In this document: positions 35,808-43,921 of the stretch, piece after piece | Position numbering within the stretch: position 1 is the stretch's first letter | Layout of the letters: every line of letters starts with the position of its first letter | Assembly (NCBI GenBank): GCA_016124255.1 | Contig: WGOB01000006.1 | Span: 1 to 64,000, forward strand | DNA length: 64,000 bases | Reading direction: 5' to 3' | Source of the DNA: Alphaproteobacteria bacterium | GTDB taxonomy: Bacteria; Pseudomonadota; Alphaproteobacteria; Caulobacterales; Aquidulcibacteraceae | The notes under the pieces: generated by a model | The model's input: only the letters and a program-made list of their open reading frames with translations | What the model was told of the DNA's origin: nothing | Database searches by the model: none | Made by a program: the position numbers and the translations under genes

Positions 35808-36809
35808 CTACGCCACTTTCAGGATCTGCTTGCCGAAATTCTCGCCGCGGAAAAGACGCATCAGCGTCCGTGGCGCATTCTCGAAGCCTTCCTGCACGTC
35901 TTCCTTGAACGTGATCTTCCCATCGCGAATCCACTGGCGCATGCGGGCGCGCGCTTTGGGGTACTCGTTCATGTAGTCCAGCACGATGAAGCCCTCCATC
36001 GTCGCACGCATGAAAATGAGGTTGAAATAGTTCTCCGGGCCGGCGGGCAATTGGCCGGTCTCGTAGCGCGAGATGCCGCCGCAGATGACGACGCGCGCGT
36101 GCATGGCCATGCACGCGAGCATATCGTTCAGGATCGTCCCGCCGACATTGTCGTAGATGACGTCCACGCCGCCGGGCGCCAGTTCCTTGATCTTGGCGCG
36201 CAGCTTCTTTTCGCTCTTGTAGTCAATGGCGGCGTCGAAGCCGCACTCGCGCGTCAGCCACGCGCATTTCTCTGGACCACCGGCGATGCCGATCGTGCGG
36301 CAGCCCGCGATTTTCGCGATCTGGCCGACCATGGAGCCTGTCGCGCCGGCGGCGCCGGACACGATCACGGCATCGCCAGGCTGCGGACGGCCATGCTTCA
36401 GGAGGCCGAAATACGCCGTCATCCCCGTCGTGCCGAGTGCGCCGAGATTGGCGGTGAGGAGATCGTCGTCTTCAAGCTTCACGAGATCGCGCGCATTGAG
36501 CGCAGCGTATTCCTGCCAGCCCAATTGGCCGGAGACCTTGTCGCCGGCTTTGAGATTTGGATGGCGCGATTCAAGAACCTCGCCGATCCCGGAGCCGCGC
36601 ATCACGTCGCCGATCTCGGTCGGTGCGACATAGCCGCCGATGTTCTCCATCCAGCCCTTCTGCGCGGGATCGAAGCCGAGATAGAGCGTCCGCACGAGCG
36701 CTTCGCCGTCTTCGGGGGAGCGCGCTTCGCCATCCGTGAGCGTGAAATCGCTGTCGAGAAGCCCGCGCCCAAGGGGGCGGGCCGCGATCAGCCATTGGCG
36801 GTTCTTCAT
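35808..36809 (-). CDS. NADP-dependent medium-chain (zinc-independent) oxidoreductase
   Basis: A 333-residue MDR of the leukotriene-B4-dehydrogenase/CurA group: LGFDPAQKGWM near residue 50, then LGTTGMTAYFGLL and the nucleotide-binding VSGAAGATGSMVGQIAKIAGC. DYMNEYPKARARMRQWI is the typical C-terminus. No zinc ligands. These enzymes reduce the double bond of alpha,beta-unsaturated ketones with NADPH, suggesting enone intermediates in the pathway. It is 10 bp behind the SDR gene. Confidence 0.92.
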   Translation of the reverse strand: MKNRQWLIAARPLGRGLLDSDFTLTDGEARSPEDGEALVRTLYLGFDPAQKGWMENIGGYVAPTEIGDVMRGSGIGEVLESRHPNLKAGDKVSGQLGWQEYAALNARDLVKLEDDDLLTANLGALGTTGMTAYFGLLKHGRPQPGDAVIVSGAAGATGSMVGQIAKIAGCRTIGIAGGPEKCAWLTRECGFDAAIDYKSEKKLRAKIKELAPGGVDVIYDNVGGTILNDMLACMAMHARVVICGGISRYETGQLPAGPENYFNLIFMRATMEGFIVLDYMNEYPKARARMRQWIRDGKITFKEDVQEGFENAPRTLMRLFRGENFGKQILKVA

Positions 36810-36819
36810 CGTGGTCTCC

Positions 36820-37596
36820 TCAAATTGGGCCAGGCGCGGCGAGCCAGCCGCCGTCGACCAGTAATTCTGCGCCGTTCACGGAGCTCGCTTCGTCGCTGGC
36901 GAGAAAAAGGCACGCGGCGGCGATTTCGTCCGGCGTCGTCATGCGGCCGATCGGCTGCAGCGCAGAGAAGAACGTGCGCATGCCGGCCGGATCGCCCGAA
37001 GCGTCAAACGCGGCCTGGTTCATCGGCGTATCGATCGCGCCGGGATGCACGGAATTGCAGCGAATGGTCTTGTAGGCGCGCGCGGCGTGCACGGCGACGG
37101 ACTTGGTCAGGAGGCGCACGCCGCCTTTGGAGGCGGTGTAGGCCGCGCCATTGGCGAGGCCGACATAACCGGTGATCGAGGAGATGTTGACGATCGAGCC
37201 CGCGGGCCCGCCGGGATTGGCCTTCATCGCGCGCACCGCGTGCTTGCAGCCGAGCATGACGCCGGTGAGGTTCACCGCGATCACCTTGTTCCAAAGCGCG
37301 AGATCGGTATCTTCGATCGTGGCGCCCATGAAGACGCCGGCATTGTTGACGAGCACGTCGAGCCGGCCTTTGCGTGCGACGACATCGTCCACCAAGGCGA
37401 TCCAGCGCGCTTCGTCGGAGACATCCTGCGTCTGATAGTCGCCGCCGATCTCGGCGGCCAGCGCGCGGCCCTTCTCGTCCTGCACGTCGGTGAGGATCAC
37501 GTCGGCGCCTTCGCGCACGAAGGCGCGTGCGGTCGCAGCGCCGATGCCGGAGGCGGCGCCTGTCACGATCGCGATCTTGCCGTCGAGGCGTCCCAT
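36820..37596 (-). CDS. Short-chain dehydrogenase/reductase
   Basis: A 258-residue classical SDR. TGAASGIG (residues 12-19), NNAG (84-87) and catalytic Y153-x3-K157 are intact; the Asp in LTDVQD at the end of strand 2 favours NAD. The C-terminus ASSVNGAELLVDGGW is usual. Probably oxidises a ring or side-chain alcohol. One of several SDRs in the island; the substrate cannot be distinguished. Confidence 0.93.
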   Translation of the reverse strand: MGRLDGKIAIVTGAASGIGAATARAFVREGADVILTDVQDEKGRALAAEIGGDYQTQDVSDEARWIALVDDVVARKGRLDVLVNNAGVFMGATIEDTDLALWNKVIAVNLTGVMLGCKHAVRAMKANPGGPAGSIVNISSITGYVGLANGAAYTASKGGVRLLTKSVAVHAARAYKTIRCNSVHPGAIDTPMNQAAFDASGDPAGMRTFFSALQPIGRMTTPDEIAAACLFLASDEASSVNGAELLVDGGWLAAPGPI

Positions 37597-37605
37597 CGCG
37601 TGCTC

Positions 37606-38541
37606 CTAACCCACCGGCGGGCGCGGTCGGTTCGACCACGTCCAGTCCTGGCGCGCAGTCCATTCGCGCATCGTTTCCAGCTTGAGCGGGATGCGATCGA
37701 GCATCGCATCGACGTTCACTTCGAACGGGCGCGTGGGCGCGGTGTTGTTGTAGACGTAGAAATCGCCAATGCGCTGTGCGGTGACGTCCTTCATCTCCTT
37801 CGTCATCGCGTCGCCGAAACCGTCCGCCAGCACGCGGCCGAATTCATGCGGCGTGAGCGCCTTGTACGGGATCGGCCTGCCGATGGCGGCGGAGAGCGCG
37901 GCGGCGACATCGGGCGGCGTCAGCCGCTCGGGCCCGCCGATGTTCATCCAGGCGCCTTCCATGTCCGGCCGCTCGAGCGAGGCCAGCATGAAGCGCGCGA
38001 CGTCGTCGAGGCTAATCCAGTTGGCTTCGAGATCGGCGCGCTGGCCGTAGGCGAAGACGCCGTCACGCGCGATCGAGGGGAAGGCGAAATTGGTCAGCAG
38101 GTTGTCCATGAACAGGACCGAGCCGAAGACGGTGCCCGGCGCGCCGGAGCGCCAGAGCGCATTCACGCCGCGCGTGTTTCCTGCGTACGTGCCGGGATCG
38201 CCGGGGCGATCGGGGATCCAGGACGAGGTGTTCCAGACGACGCGCTTGACGCCGGCTTCAGCCGCGGCGCGGCCGACGCGCCCGATCCACTGATCGCGGT
38301 CCGGCGCGGACAGCGGATGGGTGTAGAACACATAATCCGCCCCGCGCACGGCGTTCGCGACAGATGCTGCGTCGGCTGCATCCGCAGGCATGATCTCGAC
38401 TTCGTCATACCGCTCGCCGAGGAACGGATCGGCGCGCCGCGACAACGCGCGCACGCGATAGCCGGCGCCAAGCGCCTGGCGCACCTGCGCCAGACCTTGG
38501 CGCCCGGAGGCGCCGAAGATCGCGATCAGCGGTCGCGTCAT
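37606..38541 (-). CDS. NmrA-like NAD(P)-binding protein
   Basis: A 311-residue atypical SDR. IFGASGRQGLAQVRQALG at the start is the glycine-rich motif GxxGxxG of the NmrA/isoflavone-reductase group; there is no NNAG, and a YxxxK pair is not evident. The middle part WNTSSWIPDRPGDPGTY and FMDNLLTNFAFPSIARDGVF fits the group. The ATG at 38541 overlaps the upstream VOC gene stop. It may be a reductase or a redox sensor. Confidence 0.85.
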   Translation of the reverse strand: MTRPLIAIFGASGRQGLAQVRQALGAGYRVRALSRRADPFLGERYDEVEIMPADAADAASVANAVRGADYVFYTHPLSAPDRDQWIGRVGRAAAEAGVKRVVWNTSSWIPDRPGDPGTYAGNTRGVNALWRSGAPGTVFGSVLFMDNLLTNFAFPSIARDGVFAYGQRADLEANWISLDDVARFMLASLERPDMEGAWMNIGGPERLTPPDVAAALSAAIGRPIPYKALTPHEFGRVLADGFGDAMTKEMKDVTAQRIGDFYVYNNTAPTRPFEVNVDAMLDRIPLKLETMREWTARQDWTWSNRPRPPVG

Positions 38542-39062
38542 CCGAGTTTGCGGACGCCGTCGCGGCCGTCCCACTTGCGCGCGGCTTCGCGCATCATTGC
38601 AAAAAGCTCGTGTGAACCGGGACCGGGCTTCAGGATCTCCACCATGGTCCCGTCGCCGCCGCCGGCGTCGACATACATCACCTCGCCGCCGCCGGGGACC
38701 TTGCCCTCCTGCAGCACGTCCATCCCGTCCACAGCAGCGCGTGCGGCGCCGAAATCGTCCGTGAGCAGACAGACGTGGTGGAGCCCTTCCTTGCCGGCGT
38801 CGCGCCAGGCTTTGTAGATCGAGGGCGCATCATTGTGCTGGCGGATGAGCTCGATCTGGAGATCGCCCCAATAAGCGATGGCGATGGAGAAATCGATGTC
38901 GCTCGGCGCGCCACGGTAGCGCACGTCGTCCAGCTTCACGTGCTCGATCAGAAAGAACGGGCCAACGCCCATCGTCCTGGTCCAAAACGTGAGCGCCGCA
39001 TCAAAGTCGCGCGGCACGAAGGCGTTCTGCATGACAGGGCCGAGCGCGGCGATCGTGTTCAC
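38538..39062 (-). CDS. VOC/glyoxalase superfamily protein
   Basis: A 174-residue protein starting at GTG 39062 within a GTGA overlap with the Rieske gene. The two beta-alpha-beta-beta-beta units are visible: VMQNAFVPRDFDAALTFWTRTMGVGPFF and LHHVCLLTDDFGAARAAVD. The end VMYVDAGGGDGTMVEILKPGPG is a metal-site strand of the superfamily. Members are ring-cleavage dioxygenases, epimerases or lyases; this type (glyoxalase-like, with LIEH as a possible ligand) is often found beside Rieske enzymes. Reaction unassigned. Confidence 0.85.
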   Translation of the reverse strand: MNTIAALGPVMQNAFVPRDFDAALTFWTRTMGVGPFFLIEHVKLDDVRYRGAPSDIDFSIAIAYWGDLQIELIRQHNDAPSIYKAWRDAGKEGLHHVCLLTDDFGAARAAVDGMDVLQEGKVPGGGEVMYVDAGGGDGTMVEILKPGPGSHELFAMMREAARKWDGRDGVRKLG

Positions 39063-40267
39063 GCGCTGAGCCCCAGCGCGCGCGCGATGGCGCGGTGGGT
39101 GTTCTGGAGCGCCACCTCCTGGCGGCCATAGACGACTGTCGCATCCGGCGGCAGCAGCGTGAGATTGCGCCAGCCTTCGGCGGCAACGACATAATCTTCG
39201 CTGGCGACGACGTGGGCGACGCCATCGTAGGCGGCCTCCACTTCGGCGCGATGTTCCGACGAGCGCACGCCGCCATAGGCGTAGACAGTTTTGTGGGTCA
39301 CAGTCTCGCCCGGAGTTTCGCCGGGGAAGTGACGGAACGTGGTGAGATACATCTTGCCCGGCGTGATCGAGCCGGCGAACAGGATCGTGTTCGGAAAGAG
39401 ATAATGGATGCCGGAAGGCTCGGAGCGGACGTCCCACTCGCTCTCGGGCGTATCGACCATCGCCTCCAGCGCCCGCTCGGCGAAGCCGACGCGATGGTGC
39501 GGATCGAAATGATCGTAGATCACCACGTCGTTGCGCGTGTTCGGTGAGATCGTCTGCGGATGCAGCGTCGCGAAATGATAGCCTTCGCCGTAGGTGTCGA
39601 GCGCATATTTCCAGTTCGCGGCGACGGGCAGCGCGCCGGCCTTCACGCGCTCGCATTGCTTGAGGTCCATCACCTCCAGCACGTCGCCGAAGGCGCCGAG
39701 GTGCGCGTCGAGATCGAGCGTGGCGCCGGGCGTCGCGATCACGAACACGAGGCCGTGCCGCTCATCGCAGGGATACTCGATCAAATGATCGCGGCCCTGC
39801 ATTTCGCCGTCGAACGCTTTGCTCTGCGGCGCCGCGATCAACTTGCCTTCGTTGGAGTATGTCCAGCCGTGGAACCAGCAGGTGAAGCGATTGGCCTTGC
39901 CTTCGCGCTCGTGCGTCAGCGCCGCGCCGCGATGGCGGCACACATTGAGAAAAGCGCGAACGCGCCCGTCCTTCGCTCGCGTCACCAGGATCGGCACGCC
40001 GGTTTCATCGAACAGGCGGAAGGCGCCGGGCTCGGCGAGATCGGTGGAGAGACATACAAGCAACGGCGTCTCGCGGAAGAGCTTCTGGCGCTCAAGCGCA
40101 TGGCGCGCGGGATCGGTATAGACGCTGACCGGATTGCTCATGGGCGCGTCGGCCAGGTCGCTCGTCTTGTTCTTCAGGTGGGTGATGGCGCGGCGGAGGT
40201 ACTCGCGGCGGTGGGCGCGCGTCTCGGCGGCGTGGTCGCGCGCGGACGCTTCGGGACGGGCGCTCAT
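39059..40267 (-). CDS. Rieske-type aromatic-ring-hydroxylating oxygenase, alpha subunit
   Basis: A 402-residue oxygenase. The Rieske [2Fe-2S] ligands are C110-x-H112 and C130-x2-H133; the mononuclear iron site follows in YGEGYHFATLH (His231, His236). The start at 40267 overlaps the E1-beta stop in ATGA; a shorter start at 40141 is possible. No beta subunit, ferredoxin or reductase gene is near, so it is probably a homotrimer using electron carriers from elsewhere. Such enzymes hydroxylate or demethylate rings and alicyclic compounds. Confidence 0.93.
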   Translation of the reverse strand: MSARPEASARDHAAETRAHRREYLRRAITHLKNKTSDLADAPMSNPVSVYTDPARHALERQKLFRETPLLVCLSTDLAEPGAFRLFDETGVPILVTRAKDGRVRAFLNVCRHRGAALTHEREGKANRFTCWFHGWTYSNEGKLIAAPQSKAFDGEMQGRDHLIEYPCDERHGLVFVIATPGATLDLDAHLGAFGDVLEVMDLKQCERVKAGALPVAANWKYALDTYGEGYHFATLHPQTISPNTRNDVVIYDHFDPHHRVGFAERALEAMVDTPESEWDVRSEPSGIHYLFPNTILFAGSITPGKMYLTTFRHFPGETPGETVTHKTVYAYGGVRSSEHRAEVEAAYDGVAHVVASEDYVVAAEGWRNLTLLPPDATVVYGRQEVALQNTHRAIARALGLSA

Positions 40268-41268
40268 GCGAGCACCTCCCGGATCGCCGCTTCGATGCGG
40301 CGCGGATTGGGCATGTATTCATCCTCAAGCGCGGGCGCGAACGGCACCGGCGTATGCGGGCACGTCACTTTGCGGATCGGCGCCTTCAGCGCCTTGAACG
40401 CCTTCTCCGCGACGATCGAGGCGATGTCGGCGGCGAGACCGCAACGCGGCGGGGATTCATCGACGATCACCAGACGCCCCGTCTTCTCAACGGATTCCAG
40501 CAGCGTCTCCTCATCGAACGGCGACGTCGTGCGCGGATCGATGACTTCGCAATCGATGCCGGCCTTGGCCAGCTCTTGCGCCACCGCCTGCGCGCGCGCC
40601 AGCATCAGCCCCATGCCGACGACGGTTACGTGCTTGCCTTGACGCACGACATTGGCTTCGCCGAACGGCACGCGATAGGCTTCATCCGGCACCTCGTCCT
40701 CGACATCGTAGAGCAGCTTGGATTCCATGTAGATCACGGGATCGTCGTCGCGGATCGCCTCGATCATCAGGCCCTTGGCGTCATAGGCGTTGGTGGGCAT
40801 CACGACCTTAAGGCCGGGCACCATGGTGAAGAGCGGATGCAGCGTCTGCGAATGCTGCGCGCCGGCGCGGAAGCCCGCGCCGATCGTGGTGCGGATGACG
40901 AGCGGGGTCTTGGCCTTACCGCCGAACATGTAGCGGAACTTGGCGGCCTGATTGTAGATCTGATCAAAGCAGACGCCGACGAAATCGGCGAACATGATCT
41001 CTGCGATCGGCCTCAGGCCCGTCATCGCGGCGCCGCCGGCGGCGCCGATGATCGCGCTTTCCGTGATCGGGGTGTCGATGACGCGCTCGGGGCCGAACTC
41101 ATCGTAGAGCCCAGCGAGCACGCCGAAGATGTTGCCGACCTTGCCGACGCCGGCGGTGCCGCCCTGGCCGCCGGCGACATCCTCCCCCAGTACGATCACG
41201 GAGGGATCGCGCCTCATCTCGCCGCGGATCGCCTCGTTGATCGCCTGCCTGTAGCTTTTCTTCGGCAT
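40264..41268 (-). CDS. 2-oxoacid/acetoin dehydrogenase E1 component, beta subunit
   Basis: A 334-residue transketolase-like subunit: IREAIRGEMRRDP-type start, VIVLGEDVAGGQGGTAGV, AGFRAGAQHSQTLHPLF and the C-terminal LVIVDESPPRCGLAADIAS. It pairs with the alpha subunit encoded upstream (81-bp gap) to form the ThDP-dependent E1 of an acetoin- or pyruvate-type complex. A matching AcoC-like protein is at 53216; an E3 gene is not in the window. In this context it may cleave a C2 or branched oxo intermediate rather than acetoin itself. Confidence 0.92.
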   Translation of the reverse strand: MPKKSYRQAINEAIRGEMRRDPSVIVLGEDVAGGQGGTAGVGKVGNIFGVLAGLYDEFGPERVIDTPITESAIIGAAGGAAMTGLRPIAEIMFADFVGVCFDQIYNQAAKFRYMFGGKAKTPLVIRTTIGAGFRAGAQHSQTLHPLFTMVPGLKVVMPTNAYDAKGLMIEAIRDDDPVIYMESKLLYDVEDEVPDEAYRVPFGEANVVRQGKHVTVVGMGLMLARAQAVAQELAKAGIDCEVIDPRTTSPFDEETLLESVEKTGRLVIVDESPPRCGLAADIASIVAEKAFKALKAPIRKVTCPHTPVPFAPALEDEYMPNPRRIEAAIREVLA

Positions 41269-41349
41269 CTCGCGTTCCTTGTTTAGCGCACGTTCCCTGG
41301 CCGCGATGTTCCGGCTGGGCTCCGCATTTCAATCTCGGGACCCAGCACC

Positions 41350-42342
41350 CTAGTAGCGGACGTAGACGTCCTTCTCGAGCGCGCTGATGTCGGGCTGCGG
41401 CGCGGCCAGCGCGGCCTGGACGGCTTCCTCGATCTCTGCGGACACTTCGGAATCGATCCCGTCGAGTTCCGCCGCATCGAGAAGGCGCACGTCGCGCACG
41501 CGCTTGCGGAAGTTCTCGATGCAATCGATTGCGCGCGCCGCCGCCAGTTCCTCGGCGCTGCGATAGGGCTGGGGATCGCCGATGAAGTGGCCCATGTGGC
41601 GCACGCAGCGCGTTTCGATGACGGACGGCTTGCAGGCGGTGCGTCCGCGCTCGAGGGCTGCGCGCATGGCCTCGACGACGGCGAAGAAGTCCGAGCCGTC
41701 GACGCTTTCCGCCGCCAGCCCGAACGAGGCGGCGCGCTCTGCGATCGACTTGGCGCCGACGGCGTAGCTTGCGGCCGTGTGCTCGCCATAGCCGTTGTTC
41801 TCGAACACGAAGATGGCCGGCACGTTCAGAACCACGGCCATGTTCATGGCTTCGAAGCTGGTGCCCTGGTTGGACGCGCCGTCGCCGGAGAAGGCGACGG
41901 AAACGCGGCCGTTCTTCTTGGTCTTCGCCGTCAGCGCGGCGCCGACGGCGATCGGCGGCGAGCCGCCGACGATGGCGTTGGCGCCGAGCATGCCTTTGGA
42001 GAGATCGGCGATGTGCATGGAGCCGCCCTTGCCGTTGCAGAGGCCGCCCTGCTTGCCCATGATTTCCAGCATCATGCCTTTGACATCGCAGCCTTTGGCG
42101 ATGCAGTGGCCGTGGCCGCGATGGGTGGAGCCGATATAGTCTTCGTCCGTCAGGTCGTGGCAGATGCCTACGCCGGAGGCCTCCTGGCCGATATAGACGT
42201 GGGCGAAGCCAGGAATGTTGCCGGCGGCGAATTCCTTCTCCACCCGCTCCTCGAACAGGCGGATCGTCTTCATGCGCCGATAGGCGCGGCGCAGTTCGTC
42301 CCGGCTCATCTGCAGCGTTTGGGCGCCGGCGTCGGCCATCAT
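41350..42342 (-). CDS. 2-oxoacid/acetoin dehydrogenase E1 component, alpha subunit
   Basis: A 330-residue ThDP-binding subunit. The motif starts GDG at residues 153-155 and ends ENN at 181-183; HIADLSKGMLGANAIVGG is the phosphorylation-loop-like segment. The sequence is closest in style to AcoA and PdhA. It starts 8 bp after the upstream SDR and is followed by the beta subunit. ThDP and magnesium are expected cofactors. Confidence 0.93.
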   Translation of the reverse strand: MMADAGAQTLQMSRDELRRAYRRMKTIRLFEERVEKEFAAGNIPGFAHVYIGQEASGVGICHDLTDEDYIGSTHRGHGHCIAKGCDVKGMMLEIMGKQGGLCNGKGGSMHIADLSKGMLGANAIVGGSPPIAVGAALTAKTKKNGRVSVAFSGDGASNQGTSFEAMNMAVVLNVPAIFVFENNGYGEHTAASYAVGAKSIAERAASFGLAAESVDGSDFFAVVEAMRAALERGRTACKPSVIETRCVRHMGHFIGDPQPYRSAEELAAARAIDCIENFRKRVRDVRLLDAAELDGIDSEVSAEIEEAVQAALAAPQPDISALEKDVYVRY

Positions 42343-42349
42343 CGTCTCC

Positions 42350-43120
42350 TCAGTCTGCGCCGCGGCCGCCGTCTACGGTCAGCTCCGCGCCGGTCATGTA
42401 TGAACTTTCGTCCGACGCCAGGAACACGATGGCGTCGGCCATGTATTCGGGCAGGCCGATCATTCTGAGCGGCGTCTCGGCGGCGAACGCGTCGGACAAT
42501 TCCTGGGCGTCGCCGAATTGCGAGGTGATCATCTCCGTCCAGATCACGCCCGGATGCAAGGAATTCACACGGATCTGCGGCGTCATCGCGGCGCCTTCCA
42601 TGGCGGCGGACTTGGTCATGCCGGTGATCGCGCCTTTGGTGGCGCAATAGGCGACCGCGCCGGGATAACCTACCTGCCCCATCAGCGACGAAACGTTGAC
42701 GATCGCGCCGCCGCGCCCGGTTTCGCCGATCGCGGCGAAGGCGTGCTTCACGCCCAGCCACGTGCCGTCGACATTGACGCGATCGGCGGCGTTCCAATCG
42801 GCTTCGGTGGTCTCGGCCAGCGGCTTCACGAAGAAGGCGCCGGCATTGTTCACGACGATGTCGACGCCGCCGAATGCACGCTTGGCCTCGCCCATGACGC
42901 GCGCCCAGTCCGCCGCGCTGGCGACGTCGTGCCGGACGAACACACACTGACCGCCGTCGCCGCGCACGAGCGCTTCGGTTTCCGCGCCCGCGGCCTGGTC
43001 GCGGCCGGTTGCGATCACCGCGGCGCCTTCGCGGGCGCACGCGCGCGCTGCGGCGCGGCCGATGCCGCGCGTCGCGCCGGTAATGACGGCCACGCGGCCC
43101 GAAAGCTTGCCCCCGCTCAT
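42350..43120 (-). CDS. Short-chain dehydrogenase/reductase
   Basis: A 256-residue SDR: TGATRGIG (residues 14-21), VVNNAGAFF, the catalytic YCATK and C-terminal MTGAELTVDGG. An Arg after strand 2 (ATGRDQ) suggests NADPH use. Its start overlaps the stop of the previous SDR in ATGA. Role in alcohol/ketone interconversion in the island is inferred. Confidence 0.92.
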   Translation of the reverse strand: MSGGKLSGRVAVITGATRGIGRAAARACAREGAAVIATGRDQAAGAETEALVRGDGGQCVFVRHDVASAADWARVMGEAKRAFGGVDIVVNNAGAFFVKPLAETTEADWNAADRVNVDGTWLGVKHAFAAIGETGRGGAIVNVSSLMGQVGYPGAVAYCATKGAITGMTKSAAMEGAAMTPQIRVNSLHPGVIWTEMITSQFGDAQELSDAFAAETPLRMIGLPEYMADAIVFLASDESSYMTGAELTVDGGRGAD

Positions 43121-43851
43121 CGCGTGATCAGCCCGCCGTCCAGCACAAGCTCGGCGCCGGTCATGAACCGGGACCGGTCGGACGCAAGGAACACGACGGC
43201 GCGCGCGATCTCATCGGCTTCGCCGATGCGCCCCATCGGCACGAGGCTCTTCATGTAGGGCTCGGGAAATGCGGCAGTCATCTCGGTGCGCACGAAGCCG
43301 GGATGGATCGAGTTCACCCGAATTTTCTCGGGCCCAAGCTCAAGAGCAGCCGCCTTCGCCATCAGCCGCACGCCGCCTTTCGCGGCGGTGTAGTGGGCAT
43401 AACCGGGCGCGCCGATCTTGCCCATGATCGAGGACATCAGGATCGCCGAGCCGCCTCGCGCGCCCGCGCGCATGGCGCGGACTGCAGCCTGCAGGCCGAA
43501 GAACACAGCCTTCAGATTGACGTCGAGAAGCGACCGGAACTCCGCGAGGCTCATCTCTGCGGTGGGCTTGCTGAACGATACGCCGGCGTTGGCGACAAAC
43601 ACGTCGAGGCGCCCAAAGCGTTGCAGCGCTTCATCCGCGACGCGCGCCGAACTCGCGACGTCTGTCACGTCCTGCCGGATGAAGTGCGCCTGCCCGCCGC
43701 GTGCACGAATTCCGGCGGCGGCCTCTTCGCCGTCCGCGCTGCGCGCCGTCAGAACAACGCTTGCGCCCGCTGCGGCGAGCGCTTCTGCGGCCGCGCGCCC
43801 AATCCCGCGGCTCGCGCCCGTGACAAGGGCGACGCGATCGGCCAGGTCCAA
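43117..43851 (-). CDS. Short-chain dehydrogenase/reductase
   Basis: A 244-residue SDR. No ATG fits; I choose TTG 43851 because GGTGGGAG lies just upstream and MDLADRVALVTGASRGIG is the natural start. The open frame continues to a TTG at 43908 inside the hairpin region, which is less plausible. VANAG replaces NNAG; the catalytic tyrosine pair is YTAAK. It is the first enzyme gene of the long minus-strand operon and lies 25 bp beyond the hairpin that follows the TonB receptor gene. Confidence 0.9.
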   Translation of the reverse strand: MDLADRVALVTGASRGIGRAAAEALAAAGASVVLTARSADGEEAAAGIRARGGQAHFIRQDVTDVASSARVADEALQRFGRLDVFVANAGVSFSKPTAEMSLAEFRSLLDVNLKAVFFGLQAAVRAMRAGARGGSAILMSSIMGKIGAPGYAHYTAAKGGVRLMAKAAALELGPEKIRVNSIHPGFVRTEMTAAFPEPYMKSLVPMGRIGEADEIARAVVFLASDRSRFMTGAELVLDGGLITR

Positions 43852-43875
43852 CGGCCAACTCCCACCATGATATGA

Positions 43876-43904
43876 CAAGGGCGGCGCACGCGCCGCCGCC
43901 CTTG
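43876..43904 (-). terminator. Hairpin between TonB receptor gene and downstream catabolic genes
   Basis: CAAGGGCGGCG at 43876-43886 pairs exactly with CGCCGCCCTTG at 43894-43904 (11 bp, 7-base loop). It lies 18 bp past the stop of the TonB receptor gene, read on the minus strand. The minus-strand continuation is only mildly T-rich (TCATATC), while the plus strand has six T after it. It may be a partial terminator that lowers expression of the enzymes relative to the receptor, or an mRNA stabiliser. Confidence 0.6.
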
Positions 43905-43921
43905 CCAATGTTTTTTGCGCG

